A stretch of 38,421 nucleotides of DNA from Actinomadura sp. KC345 (GCF_004348515.1 NZ_SMKH01000037.1:1-38421), one strand, 5' to 3'. Positions 23,518-34,002 are shown, numbered from the stretch's first letter. A program made the numbers and translations. The notes: generated by a model not told the origin, from the sequence alone.

Positions 23518-25095
23518 ATGCCGGACGTCCGGCTCGGCACCGGCCCCGGGCGCTGGATCCTGCTGGCGACGGTCCTCGGATCGGGCGTGGCGATGCTCGA
23601 CGCCACGGTCGTGAACGTCGCGCTCCCGGCGCTGGCGGACGACCTCGGCGCCGACATGGCCGGCCTGCAGTGGACGGTGAACGCCTACACGCTGACGCTC
23701 GCCGGGTTCATCCTGCTCGGCGGCTCGCTCGGCGACCGGTTCGGGCGGCGGAGGATCTTCCTCGCCGGCGTCGTGTGGTTCGCGGCCGCGTCGGCGCTGT
23801 GCGGCCTCGCCCCCAACGTCGAGATGCTGATCCTGGCGCGGGCGCTGCAGGGGGTGGGCGGCGCGCTGCTCACCCCGGGCTCGCTGGCGATCATCCAGGC
23901 GTCGTTCCACGCCGAGGACCGCCCCCGCGCGGTCGGCGCCTGGTCGGGCTTCGGCGGCGTCGCGAGCGCGGTCGGGCCGTTCGCGGGCGGCTGGCTCGTC
24001 GAGGCGGCGGGCTGGCGGTGGGTGTTCCTGCTGAACGTGCCGCTCAGCGCCGTGGTGGTGCTGGTGGCGGCGCGGCACGTCCCCGAGAGCGTCGACCCGG
24101 AGGCCCGCGGGCGCTTCGACGTGCTCGGCGCCGCGCTGGCGGCGCTCGCCCTGGCGGGGACGACGTACGCGCTCACCGAGGCGCCGGGCGGCGACGCGGC
24201 CCCGGCGGTCATCGGCGCCGCCGCCGTCGCGGGCCTGGCGGCGGCCGCGGCGTTCGTGGTCGTGGAGCGGGCCCGCGGCCGGGGACGGCCCCTGCCCGGC
24301 GCGCGGGCCGGGCGGACGGCGCCGCAGCCGATGCTGCCGCTGGACGTCTTCGCCTCCCGCCAGTTCTCCGCCGTCAACGTCGTCACGTTCATCATGTACG
24401 GCGGCATGGGCGTGATGTTCTTCCTGTTCGTCCTGAACCTCCAGGTGGTCGGCGGGTTCTCGCCGATCGCGGCGGGGACGGCGCTGCTGCCGGTCACGGT
24501 GCTGATGCTGCTGCTGTCGGCGCGGGCGGGCGCGCTCGCGCAGAAGATCGGCCCGAGGGCGCCGATGGCGGCCGGGATGCTGGTGGCGGCCGCCGGGATG
24601 CTGATGGTCTCCCGGATCGGCGCGGACGCCTCCTACGTGCGCGACGTCCTGCCCGCCGTGGTGGTGTTCGGGCTGGGCCTGTCGGCGGTGGTCGCGCCGC
24701 TGACCGCGACCGTCCTCGCGACCGCGGAGGTCCGGCACGCGGGCGTCGCCAGCGGCGTCAACAACGCGGTGGCGCGGGCGGCGGGGCTGCTGGCGGTCGC
24801 GGCGATCCCGCCGCTGGCCGGGCTGACCGGCGACGCCTACCAGAACCCGGGCGACTTCTCGCGCGGGTTCGAGTCCGCGATGCTGGCGTGCGCGGCGCTG
24901 CTGGCCGCCGGGGCGGTGCTGACCGTGCTGACCGTCGGCGACGACGCGCTGCGGACCCCGGCCGGGGAGCAGGTCGTGCCGGAGTGCCGGCGGCAGTGCG
25001 GCGTCGGCGCCCCGCAGTTGCAGCCCGAGCCGGAGAACGTCGCGGCCGGCGCCGACGGCCTGGACGGGGGCCCCGGGCCCCGGCCGCGACCTTGA
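23518..25095 (+). CDS. MFS drug transporter, DHA2 (14-TM) family
   Basis: A 525-residue EmrB/QacA-like proton antiporter with about 14 TM helices. Family motifs: motif C-like GSGVAMLDATVVNVALPAL in TM1, LQWTVNAYTLTLAGFILLGG in TM2, motif A GDRFGRRRIFLAG, and RALQGVGGALLTPGSLAII in TM4. It likely exports lipophilic or cationic compounds. A long hydrophilic C-terminal tail (about 50 residues, Pro/Gly/Glu-rich) is cytoplasmic. The LysR gene downstream in the same orientation is 94 bases away and may be co-regulated, but the usual divergent TetR/MarR repressor is absent. Confidence 0.92.
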   Translation: MPDVRLGTGPGRWILLATVLGSGVAMLDATVVNVALPALADDLGADMAGLQWTVNAYTLTLAGFILLGGSLGDRFGRRRIFLAGVVWFAAASALCGLAPNVEMLILARALQGVGGALLTPGSLAIIQASFHAEDRPRAVGAWSGFGGVASAVGPFAGGWLVEAAGWRWVFLLNVPLSAVVVLVAARHVPESVDPEARGRFDVLGAALAALALAGTTYALTEAPGGDAAPAVIGAAAVAGLAAAAAFVVVERARGRGRPLPGARAGRTAPQPMLPLDVFASRQFSAVNVVTFIMYGGMGVMFFLFVLNLQVVGGFSPIAAGTALLPVTVLMLLLSARAGALAQKIGPRAPMAAGMLVAAAGMLMVSRIGADASYVRDVLPAVVVFGLGLSAVVAPLTATVLATAEVRHAGVASGVNNAVARAAGLLAVAAIPPLAGLTGDAYQNPGDFSRGFESAMLACAALLAAGAVLTVLTVGDDALRTPAGEQVVPECRRQCGVGAPQLQPEPENVAAGADGLDGGPGPRPRP

Positions 25096-25189
25096 TCACC
25101 AGGGCGGACGCGGCCCGCCGGCGCTGATTCTCGGTCCGATTCCGGCTATGTCCAGGACCGGATCGGTTCGTTGGCATACCGTCATGGGC

Positions 25190-26062
25190 ATGAATCTGCG
25201 GCAGCTGCGCTACGTCGTGGCGACCGCCGACCACGGCACGATGACGTCGGCGGCCCAGGCTCTCTACGTGGCCCAGCCCGCGCTCTCGCGGGCCGTCCGC
25301 GAGCTGGAGCGCGAGCTGGGCGTCGAGCTGTTCGCCCGTTCCGGCCGGGGGGTCGTCCTCACGCCCGTCGGCGAGCAGGTGGTCCGGGAGGCCCGCGCCG
25401 CGCTCGACGCCGTCGAGGCCATCGAGGCCCTCTCGGTCACCCGGGCCGACGGGCGCGGCGCGGAGCTGCGCATCGCCGTCACCGCGTCCCTGGAACCGGA
25501 GCTGACCGGCCGTCTCATCCCCCGCTTCGCCCGCGACCAGCCCGCCGTGCGGGTCCGGGTGGTCCGCTGCGAGGACCGCGACCAGGTCGCGGCTGCGCTG
25601 CGCGCGGGCCGCGCCGACCTCGCGCTCACCGACCTGCCCGTCCCGGGCGACATGTCCGCGCACCCGTTCGAGCAGCGGGAGGTCGTGCTGATCTCGCCGC
25701 CCGCGCTGCAGATCCGCGAACCGGTGCCGCCGTCCGCGCTGGACGGCATGCGGCTGGTGCTGCCCGCCCGCGGCACCGCCCGGCGCGCCGAGATCGACGT
25801 GCTGCTGCGGCGGATCGGCGCCACCCCGGTCGCCGCCGTCGAGTCCGACGAGCGCGGCGCCTGGCTCGGCATGGTCCGCGCCGGGGTGGGCTCCCTGCTC
25901 TGGTACCGCAACCAGATCGACGACACCGAGGGCGTGACCGTCCGGTCGTTCATGCCGTCGATCACCCGCATGATCGGGCTCGTCCACGCGCACCGCAGGC
26001 TCCCGCCCGCCGCCCGCGACTTCCTGGCGTTCGCCAAGGAGAAGGCCCGCGACGACCACTGA
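25190..26062 (+). CDS. LysR-family transcriptional regulator
   Basis: A 290-residue LTTR beginning MNLRQLRYVVATADHG, with the helix-turn-helix TSAAQALYVAQPALSRAVREL and LFARSGRGVVLTPVGEQ in the first 65 residues. The effector domain includes LRIAVTASLEPELTG, RADLALTDLPV and a late GVGSLLWYRNQI. In CynR/BenM-like proteins this architecture senses small carboxylates, but the ligand here is unknown. ATG 25190 is used; ATG 25184 or 25148 would only add N-terminal residues. It follows the MFS gene in the same direction and is convergent with the Lrp gene. Confidence 0.92.
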   Translation: MNLRQLRYVVATADHGTMTSAAQALYVAQPALSRAVRELERELGVELFARSGRGVVLTPVGEQVVREARAALDAVEAIEALSVTRADGRGAELRIAVTASLEPELTGRLIPRFARDQPAVRVRVVRCEDRDQVAAALRAGRADLALTDLPVPGDMSAHPFEQREVVLISPPALQIREPVPPSALDGMRLVLPARGTARRAEIDVLLRRIGATPVAAVESDERGAWLGMVRAGVGSLLWYRNQIDDTEGVTVRSFMPSITRMIGLVHAHRRLPPAARDFLAFAKEKARDDH

Positions 26063-26131
26063 CGGGCGGGGCCGGACGGGCCGCGGGCGGCGCCCCGGCC
26101 GCGGGTCGGCCGTGACCGGGGCGGAATCCGG

Positions 26132-27046
26132 TCAGGACGACCCGTTGAGGGGGTACTCGGGGAGCTCGACGGCGTAGGACTCCTTGACCACGTCCAGGTG
26201 GTGCCAGGACTCCCGGACCGTCACCCCGGGCACGGACCGGACGGCGTCCAGCACCGCGACCAGCCCGCTGCGGGAGGTCGCCTCGGCCTGCCCGACGATG
26301 TCGTAGCGGCCGAAGCCCGTCGCCAGGTAGCGGACGCCGTCCTGGACGGCGACCGCCTCGGCCACCTTCCGCAGCCCGCCGGTCACCACCAGCCCGAAAC
26401 CGCCGAGCTCGGCGGCGCCGAGGGCCAGCGGGTCGGCCAGGCCGGTGACCTGGATGACGCCCGACCGCATGAGCCTGACCACCCGGGCCCGCGTGGCGGC
26501 CTGCGACAGGCCGATGATGTGCGCGAGCCGGGTGTAGGGGGCGCGGCCGTCCTGCTGCAGCTCGTGCAGGAGCCGCCAGTCGATGCCGTCGAGGCTGACC
26601 TCGCCGAGCTCGCGCACCACCGCGTGCGTGTCGCGCACGGTGGCCACCGACCGGAACACCTCGGCCCCGCGCACGCCGGGGACGGACCTGATGTGGTCCG
26701 CCTCGGCCGCGAGCGCGGCGTCGTCGCGGGTGCGCACCTGCGCGACCAGGTCGTGCGGGCCGGCGGTCAGCGCGGTGAAGCTGACGGCCGGGCGCTCGGC
26801 GATGGCCGTCGCCACCTTCCTGGCCGAGCCGTCCACGGTGACCGAGACGTGCCCGATCGCCTCCGCGCCGACGACGGCGGCGTGCACGATCCCGACGACG
26901 CGGACGACCCGGGTTTCGAGAAGGTGCTGCACCCGTGCCCGCACCGCCGTGCGGGAAAGCCCGACACGGTCGGCGAGCGCCTGGAACGTCGCCCTGCCAT
27001 CCCGCTGGAGCTCGCGGACGAGCACGGCGTCGACCGCATCCAGCAC
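26132..27046 (-). CDS. Double-length Lrp/AsnC-family regulator
   Basis: A 304-residue protein, twice the usual 150-residue Lrp length, made of two complete units. HTH 1 (about 4-55) reads LVRELQRDGRATFQALADRV and SRTAVRARVQHLLE; the AsnC ligand domain 1 follows to about 145. HTH 2 (about 155-205) reads RLLHELQQDGRAPYTRLAHI and SQAATRARVVRLM, followed by a second AsnC domain. Each unit carries a typical GxDhhG-like turn (GPHDLVAQVR; GRYDIVGQAE). Such fused forms are known in actinomycetes and probably act as pseudo-dimers in a smaller oligomer. GTG 27046 has GAGGAGG six bases upstream. Its promoter carries an inverted repeat suggesting autoregulation. Confidence 0.93.
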   Translation of the reverse strand: MLDAVDAVLVRELQRDGRATFQALADRVGLSRTAVRARVQHLLETRVVRVVGIVHAAVVGAEAIGHVSVTVDGSARKVATAIAERPAVSFTALTAGPHDLVAQVRTRDDAALAAEADHIRSVPGVRGAEVFRSVATVRDTHAVVRELGEVSLDGIDWRLLHELQQDGRAPYTRLAHIIGLSQAATRARVVRLMRSGVIQVTGLADPLALGAAELGGFGLVVTGGLRKVAEAVAVQDGVRYLATGFGRYDIVGQAEATSRSGLVAVLDAVRSVPGVTVRESWHHLDVVKESYAVELPEYPLNGSS

Positions 27047-27089
27047 GGCTGTCCTCCTCGATATCCAATGAATCCTTTTGCCAGCAGTT

Positions 27090-27138
27090 GCAAGATCATT
27101 CCATTTCAGGACGGTATGACGTCAAATATTGATCTTGC
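27090..27138. promoter_or_regulatory. Inverted repeat over the lrp-like promoter
   Basis: GCAAGATCA (27090-27098) and TGATCTTGC (27130-27138) are a perfect 9-bp inverted repeat with a 31-base spacer, 44 to 92 bases upstream of the Lrp-like start. On the minus strand TTGACG (27125-27120) between the arms, with AATGAT about 19 bases on, gives a -35/-10 pair inside the repeat. Two sites three helical turns apart fit Lrp-type wrapping and autorepression. The binder is inferred. Confidence 0.6.
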
Positions 27139-27439
27139 TCGTGTTCGCCCTGCCCGGCCGCCGTCGATGCGTCTGTACCGGGGTCCGCCGAGCGCCGTTT
27201 CCAACGCCGGGCGAACCCTCGTGAGAGCGCAATGCTCCGGGCTCACGCCGCGCGTCCCGGCGCCGCGCCGGCAGAGGGCCGCCGGGCGGCGGGCGCGCGG
27301 GGTGGCAACGATCACAACGGCGGGCACGGCGGGCATCGCCGCCCGGCCGGGGCGGCCCGCGGCGCGGGCGAGCGCGGCTGACCGGGCCCAAGTGCGTGAC
27401 CTGCATGCGCTTCTCCCGGTGTTCTGCTGTCACGCCCCT

Positions 27440-27456
27440 ACGGCGGGTCCCGCCGT
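27440..27456. terminator. GC-rich dyad, possible terminator
   Basis: ACGGCGGG and CCCGCCGT flank a single central T, a perfect 8-bp inverted repeat. As RNA it would form a 5-6 bp stem with the rest as loop. No gene ends nearby, so it may be regulatory or may block read-through into guaB1. Confidence 0.25.
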
Positions 27457-27496
27457 CCGCGTGAGGCACATGTAAGAAAAGTGCATCCGGGGCGCA

Positions 27497-27514
27497 GTTA
27501 CGTCAAGAGGTAAC
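27497..27514. promoter_or_regulatory. GTTAC-N8-GTAAC operator-like dyad
   Basis: GTTACGTCAAGAGGTAAC matches at seven of nine symmetric pairs. It lies about 170 bases upstream of the guaB1 start in an AT-richer segment. The form is that of a dimeric repressor site (GntR or TetR-like); no regulator can be named. Confidence 0.4.
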
Positions 27515-27663
27515 TTTACAGAGAGCCAACCCCCACGTTGCACCGTTTTCCACCACGCCATCGCATTTCACTTCGATCACGCCTGGCAGGCCGGGACGGC
27601 TTGGGCGGAGCATCGCAGGGTATGGCGCACAATGTACGGTGGCCGAGCCGCCCGGATCCGTGA

Positions 27664-29118
<1,455 letters not shown>

Positions 29119-29256
29119 AGCCCGGCGCCCGTACCGCCGGTCCGGCCCCGCAATTCGCGACACGCCGCCGCCATCACGCCGAGATCAGGCCGCTGACCTG
29201 CACGCTCTTGAACCAGGGACGTGCACGGGGGCTCGCGTCCCCGAAGGGGGCGCAGC

Positions 29257-30738
29257 ATGGTCGACGGCGGGCCGATCGGCGATGGGACGCGTCTGCTGCC
29301 GGACGACGCGCGGCCGGGGGCCGATGGCACGCGGCCGGAGGCCGGAGACCGGGCCGGGCCTGACAAAGGGGACGAACGGCACGGGCGCGGGCGGCGTGAG
29401 GCGTCGCCTCGGCGGCTGGCGGAGGCGCTGCTGATCGCGGCGGCCTCCCCCGCGCTGCCCGGTGTCGCGCACCTGCGGGCCGGACGCGTCCGGCTCGGCG
29501 CGGCGCTCCTCGGCGCGCAGGCGGTGCTGCTGACCGCCGCCGCGATCGCCGCGGGCCACGGCCGTTCGCTGTTCCTGGAGCTGACGGTGCGGCCGGGCTG
29601 GCTGCTGGCCCTCACCGCCGCCTCGGCGGTCCTCGCCGCCCTGTGGGCGGCGCTGATCGTCCACTCCTACGCCGTGCTGGTGCCGGCCGGGCTGCCGCCG
29701 CTGTGGCGGCTCGCCGGGGGCACCACGGTCTCGGTCCTGTGCCTGCTGGCCGTCGTCCCGCCCTTGACCGTCGCCCACTTCGGGCATCTCCAGCGCGATC
29801 TCGTCACCAGCGTGTTCTCCGACCGGCGCGGCGCCGGTTCCGCCGCCGGCACGCCCGGACCGGCGCGGGGCGGCGACCCGTGGGCGCGCATCCCGCGGCT
29901 CGACGTCCTGCTCATCGGCGGCGACGCCGACGAGGGCCGGCCGGGAATCCGCACCGACAGCATGACGGTGGCCAGCATCGACACCGCGACCGGCGACACG
30001 GTCCTGCTCAGCCTGCCGCGCAATCTCCAGCGCGTCCCGGTGTGGTCGGGCGCCGAGCGGGTCCCCTACCCGAAGGCGGGGCTGCTGAACGCCGTCTACA
30101 TGGAGGGCACGCGGCGCCCCGGCGTGCTCGCGGGCGGCGGGGACGTCCGCGATCCCGGCGCCGAACTGCTGAAGCGGACCGTCGGGCACATCCTCGGCCG
30201 CCCGGTCCCCTACTACGCGATGGTCGACATGCGCAGTTTCCGGCAGATCGTGGACGCGGTCGGCGGTGTCCGGGTCTGCGTGGACGACGCCGTCCCGGTC
30301 CCCGAGCGGCAGGTGAAGGCCGGCACGATCGAGCCCGGCTGCCGCACGCTCGGAGGCCGGGAGGCGCTGTGGTTCGGGCGGTCGCGGACGGGCAGCAGCG
30401 ACTACGCGCGGATGGGCCGGCAGAAGTGCCTGCTGTGGGCGCTGGCGCGCCAGGCGGGTCCGATGACGGTGCTGCGCGGCTTCCAGCGGCTCACCCGGGT
30501 CTTCAAGGACTCGGTCAGCACCGACCTCCCGCGGCGGCTGCTGCCGCCGCTGGTCGACCTGGCGGCCAGGGTGAGGAACGCCGAGATCACGAGCCTGCAG
30601 TTCGTCCCGCCCGTCATCTCGACCCGGCGCCCCGACTACCCCGGGATCAGGCGGATGGCGGCGCGGGCGGTCCGCGAATCGGGGTCGGCCTCCCGCGGGA
30701 CGGCCCCATTGCATATCCTGAGTCACAGCTGTGCCTGA
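29257..30738 (+). CDS. LCP-family (LytR-CpsA-Psr) wall-polymer ligase
   Basis: A 493-residue membrane protein. A hydrophilic, Asp/Gly-rich cytoplasmic N-terminus (about 1-65) precedes three TM helices (about 75-170) and an extracytoplasmic LCP domain (about 205-430). LCP core motifs are RLDVLLIGGDA, GIRTDSMTVASIDTATGDTV with conserved Arg and Asp residues, LSLPRNLQ, and FGRSRTGSSDYARMGRQKCL with the catalytic-site Arg residues. LCP proteins transfer teichoic acid or arabinogalactan-type polymers onto peptidoglycan. AAGGGGG before ATG 29257 supports the start. The chain ends HSCA with a cysteine two from the end. A second LCP gene follows after 98 bases. Confidence 0.93.
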   Translation: MVDGGPIGDGTRLLPDDARPGADGTRPEAGDRAGPDKGDERHGRGRREASPRRLAEALLIAAASPALPGVAHLRAGRVRLGAALLGAQAVLLTAAAIAAGHGRSLFLELTVRPGWLLALTAASAVLAALWAALIVHSYAVLVPAGLPPLWRLAGGTTVSVLCLLAVVPPLTVAHFGHLQRDLVTSVFSDRRGAGSAAGTPGPARGGDPWARIPRLDVLLIGGDADEGRPGIRTDSMTVASIDTATGDTVLLSLPRNLQRVPVWSGAERVPYPKAGLLNAVYMEGTRRPGVLAGGGDVRDPGAELLKRTVGHILGRPVPYYAMVDMRSFRQIVDAVGGVRVCVDDAVPVPERQVKAGTIEPGCRTLGGREALWFGRSRTGSSDYARMGRQKCLLWALARQAGPMTVLRGFQRLTRVFKDSVSTDLPRRLLPPLVDLAARVRNAEITSLQFVPPVISTRRPDYPGIRRMAARAVRESGSASRGTAPLHILSHSCA

Positions 30739-30836
30739 GGTCACACGTGCTCGGCTCCCACGCAACTTTTGTCCGGTCCCGCGCGTCCATAGGGTGAGCC
30801 AGGCTTATTTCACCGAGGGTGGGAATCGGAGCGTAT

Positions 30837-32366
30837 ATGGGTCGATCGGCGAGTCGGCGCGCCCGGGAAGGGGACGGAGATCGCTCCCCCGGCGGCGCCG
30901 GGGGCCTCCCCCGTGCGCTGGCGCTGACGCTCGCGTCGGCCCTGGTCTGGGGGATCGCCCACATCGTCGCCGGCCGCCGGCGGGCCGGGGGACTGCTGCT
31001 CGCCCTGTGGGTCTCGCTCGCCGCCGCCGTGGCGGTCACCGCCACCGTCTACCGCTCCGACCTCCTGCACCTGGCCGTCCAGCCCGACGTCCTGGAGCGG
31101 CTCTCGGTCGCGCTGCTGGCGTTCGGCGTGGTGTGGGTCTTCATCGTGATCCGCTCCTACCAGGTGCTGCGCCCCATCCGGCTGTCGGCCGTCGGCCACA
31201 CCCTCGGCACCGCGGCCGTCGCCCTGATGTGCTTCGCCGTGGCGGTGCCGATCGCCTGGTCGGCGCACGGCACCTACGTCTACCGGGACGCGCTGACCAG
31301 CATCTTCCGCAGCGGCGGCGGGAGCGGCACGAAGGTCGACGCCGACGACCCGTTCGACGGGCGGGACCGCGTCAACATCCTGCTGCTCGGCGGCGACGCC
31401 GCCGAGGACCGCTCCGGCGTCCGCACCGACAGCATGACGGTGGCCAGCGTCGACACCGAGACCGGCGACACGGTGCTGCTGAGCCTGCCCCGCAACCTGG
31501 AGAGCTTCCAGCTGCCGCCCGGCCCGGCCCGCAACCGCTTCCCCTACGGCTTCACCGGCGACGGCCCGCAGACGCCGGGCCTGCTGAACGAGGTGTACCA
31601 GTACGCGGAGGACCACCCCGACCTGGTGCCGGGGGTCCCCCCGGACGAGCGCGGCCCCGAGCTGCTCAAGGCCACCATCGCCGGCATCCTCGGCATTCAG
31701 GTCGACTACTACATCCTGGTCGACATGTTCGGCTTCGCCGACCTCATCGACGCCATGGGCGGTGTCCAGGTCAACATCGAGCAGCCCATCCCCTACGGGC
31801 TCGAGGGCGCCGTGCTCGAACCCGGCAACCGGACGCTGACCGGCAAGGAGGCGCTCTGGTACGGCCGGTCCCGCACCAACAGCAGCGACTACGTGCGGAT
31901 GGGCCGGCAGAAGTGCCTGATGGCCGCGATCGCCGAGCAGGCCGATCCCAGGACCGTGCTGACCAGCTTCGACAAGCTGGCCACCGCCGCCAAGCGGACG
32001 CTGTCGACCGACATCCCGCAGGAGCTGCTGCCCGCGCTGATGAAGCTCTCGGACAGGGTCAAGAGCGGCGCGAAGATCAACAGCCTGCAGTTCGTGCCGC
32101 CGCTGGTCTACACCGGCAACCCCGACTTCGACCTCATCCGCAAGCTGACGTCCGAGGCGATCAACAGCGACCCCCGCCAGGTGAGCAGCGAGCCGAGCGG
32201 CACCCCCGGCTCGTCGCCCAGCTCGTCGCCCGGCTCGTCCCCCGGCTCGTCGCCCAGCGCGTCCGCGAGCACGCCCGCGCCCGGGACGGGAGACTCGCCG
32301 AACGGCGGCGCGAAGCCGTCCGAACCCCCGAGCGAGCCGGTCTCCCTGGAAGCGAACTGCCCGTGA
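30837..32366 (+). CDS. LCP-family wall-polymer ligase (paralogue) with Ser/Pro tail
   Basis: A 509-residue protein paralogous to the LCP gene just upstream. Basic N-terminus, three TM segments in about residues 25-140, then an LCP domain with VNILLLGGDAAEDRSGVRTD, SMTVASVDTETGDTVLLSL, PRNLESF, VDYYILVDMFGFADLIDAMGG and YGRSRTNSSDYVRMGRQKCL. The C-terminal 60 residues are a Ser/Pro/Gly-rich linker with four SSP repeats, ending LEANCP. GGAG five bases before ATG 30837 gives the start; GTG 30819 lacks spacing. The tail could span the wall or be glycosylated. It may act in the same polymer-attachment step as its neighbour. Confidence 0.93.
   Translation: MGRSASRRAREGDGDRSPGGAGGLPRALALTLASALVWGIAHIVAGRRRAGGLLLALWVSLAAAVAVTATVYRSDLLHLAVQPDVLERLSVALLAFGVVWVFIVIRSYQVLRPIRLSAVGHTLGTAAVALMCFAVAVPIAWSAHGTYVYRDALTSIFRSGGGSGTKVDADDPFDGRDRVNILLLGGDAAEDRSGVRTDSMTVASVDTETGDTVLLSLPRNLESFQLPPGPARNRFPYGFTGDGPQTPGLLNEVYQYAEDHPDLVPGVPPDERGPELLKATIAGILGIQVDYYILVDMFGFADLIDAMGGVQVNIEQPIPYGLEGAVLEPGNRTLTGKEALWYGRSRTNSSDYVRMGRQKCLMAAIAEQADPRTVLTSFDKLATAAKRTLSTDIPQELLPALMKLSDRVKSGAKINSLQFVPPLVYTGNPDFDLIRKLTSEAINSDPRQVSSEPSGTPGSSPSSSPGSSPGSSPSASASTPAPGTGDSPNGGAKPSEPPSEPVSLEANCP
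32209..32256 (+). repeat. 12-bp x 4 tandem repeat in LCP tail
   Basis: Four units of GCTCGTCGCCCR run without gaps, encoding (G/S)SSP repeats in the second LCP protein's C-terminal linker. The unit is a multiple of three, so copy-number change would alter linker length without a frameshift. Confidence 0.8.
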
Positions 32367-32400
32367 CCCCTCCCCGCCGGGACGCCCGCGCGGAACACTG

Positions 32401-32868
32401 GTGCGCGTGAGAAGGGCTTACCGGCTGCGGCAGGTCGTCAACGCGGTCAACCTGTCGACGGGCCTCGGCCTGCTGCTGGCCGCGGCCGCCACCCGCCGCC
32501 CCCGCGGCGTGCGCCGGGCCCCGGACGGCCTGCTGGTCGCCGCGGGGTACCGCCCGCCGTTCCCGGTCGCCCCGGCGTTCACGGTCGGGAACGTCATCCT
32601 CGTGCGCGGCGACGAATCCGGCCTGACGGACGGGTCACGCCTGCTGCGCCACGAGGCACGGCACGCCACGCAGTACGCCTGGTGCCTCGGGATCCTCATG
32701 ATCCCGCTCTACGGGGTGTGCGCGGGCGCGTCGATGCTTCTGTGCGGCGACTGGGCGTCCTACAACCCGTTCGAGCGGCTCGCCGGACTCGCGGACGGCG
32801 GGTACGAGCGGCGGCCCCTGCGCCCGGCCCTGCGCCGGCTCCGTGCGGGAACGTCCGGCCCGCCCTGA
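32401..32868 (+). CDS. Small membrane protein with HExxH motif
   Basis: A 155-residue protein not assigned to a named family. It has one hydrophobic segment at about 15-30 and another at about 95-115. Between them, RLLRHEARHATQYAWCLG at about 80-97 contains HEARH, the zincin pattern HExxH, followed by Q as in HExxHxxQ of small membrane metalloprotease-like proteins. Downstream NPFERLAG offers a Glu as a possible third metal ligand. This makes a zinc-dependent role possible but unproven. GTG 32401 is used (32407 also possible). It is 34 bases after the second LCP gene and likely in the same transcript. Confidence 0.7.
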   Translation: MRVRRAYRLRQVVNAVNLSTGLGLLLAAAATRRPRGVRRAPDGLLVAAGYRPPFPVAPAFTVGNVILVRGDESGLTDGSRLLRHEARHATQYAWCLGILMIPLYGVCAGASMLLCGDWASYNPFERLAGLADGGYERRPLRPALRRLRAGTSGPP

Positions 32869-32943
32869 CCCGCGCGGCGTGTCCGCCCAGGTGCGCGGAG
32901 GGGGGATCATTGAGGGAGAGCATTCATTCGAAGGGCGGTGCGG

Positions 32944-34002
32944 GTGCCACGGATCCATGACTGCGACGCCTTCCGCGTCGCGATGCCGCGCGGGCGGCGG
33001 CCGGAGAGCATCCTGGTCCGCCTCACCGGCGGCGACGCGGTGGGGTGGGGCGAGATGGCCGTCCCGGACGGATCCGGCGATCCCGGTCCGGGCTGGGCCG
33101 ACATCGAGGAGCGCATGGGGCCCGCGCTCGTCGGGCTGGAGTGGGACCGCCCCGAAGACGTGTCCGCGGCCGCCGACCTCGGGGCCAGGGAGGCGGCCGC
33201 CGCGATCGACACCGCCTGCTGGGACCTGTGGTGCCGGACCCAGGGCCTGCCGCTCGCGCACGCGCTCGGCGGCACCCGCACGTCCATCGTGACCGGTTCG
33301 CGGATCACGCCGGAGCCGGCCCTGGACGCGGTCACGACCCGCGTCAACAAGGCCGTTGGAGCGGGCCACACCCGCGTCACCCTCGACGTGCGCCCCGGCT
33401 GGGACATCGAGCCGGTCCGCGCGATCAGGCAGGCGTACCCGGCGCTGGCGCTCGTCGCCGACGCCGGCCACTCCTACACCGAGTCGTCCGGGCACATGGC
33501 GGCCCTGGAGGCGCTGGACGCCTACGGCCTCGCGGCGATCGAGCGCCCGTTCGCCGCGGGCGACCTCGCCGCGCACGCCCGGTTCCAGCTCCGCGTCGGC
33601 ACCGCCGTCGCCCCCGCCGTCGGCGACCTGGAGACCCTCGACGCGGCCCTGACGCTGGAGGCGGGCCGCGCCCTGCACCTGCGGCTGGACCGGCTCGGCG
33701 GGCTGACCGCCGCGCGCAGCGCCCACGACCTGGCGTACGCGGCCGGGTGGGACGTGTGGTGCAGCGGCTGCGGCGCGTTCGGCATCGGCCAGGCGGCCGC
33801 GGTCGCGCTGGCGTCCCTGCCGGGCTGCACGCTGCCGAGCGGCGTGTCCGACCCGGCGGGCGGCCCGGTGTTCGTCTCGCCGCCGGTCCGCTCGTCCGGC
33901 GGGGTCGTCGGCGTCCCCCTCACCCAGCCGGGCCTCGGCCACGAGATCGACGAGGCGCGCATCGAGCGGATGGCGACCCGCCGCCTGAGGCTGTCGGCAT
34001 GA
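32944..34002 (+). CDS. OSBS/MenC-like enolase-superfamily protein, catalytic residues replaced
   Basis: A 352-residue enolase-superfamily barrel closest to o-succinylbenzoate synthase/N-acylamino acid racemase. Fold landmarks remain: [61 protein letters not shown]. Of the metal ligands, Asp173 (VADAGH) and Glu200 (AIERP) are kept but the third Asp is Ala223. The acid-base KxK pair is Thr146-x-Asp148 and the distal Lys is Arg247. OSBS chemistry needs these lysines, so it is unlikely to be a working MenC. GTG 32944 is placed eight bases after AAGGG; GTG 32938 is the alternative. It overlaps the kinase gene by ATGA. No menaquinone genes are nearby. Confidence 0.85.
   Translation: MPRIHDCDAFRVAMPRGRRPESILVRLTGGDAVGWGEMAVPDGSGDPGPGWADIEERMGPALVGLEWDRPEDVSAAADLGAREAAAAIDTACWDLWCRTQGLPLAHALGGTRTSIVTGSRITPEPALDAVTTRVNKAVGAGHTRVTLDVRPGWDIEPVRAIRQAYPALALVADAGHSYTESSGHMAALEALDAYGLAAIERPFAAGDLAAHARFQLRVGTAVAPAVGDLETLDAALTLEAGRALHLRLDRLGGLTAARSAHDLAYAAGWDVWCSGCGAFGIGQAAAVALASLPGCTLPSGVSDPAGGPVFVSPPVRSSGGVVGVPLTQPGLGHEIDEARIERMATRRLRLSA

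Noticed and set aside
26063..26131. Terminator between the convergent LysR and Lrp-like genes
   Set aside because: The 69-base gap contains repeated CCGCGG and other GC-rich short palindromes, but no single long stem stands out from the background, so it was not listed.
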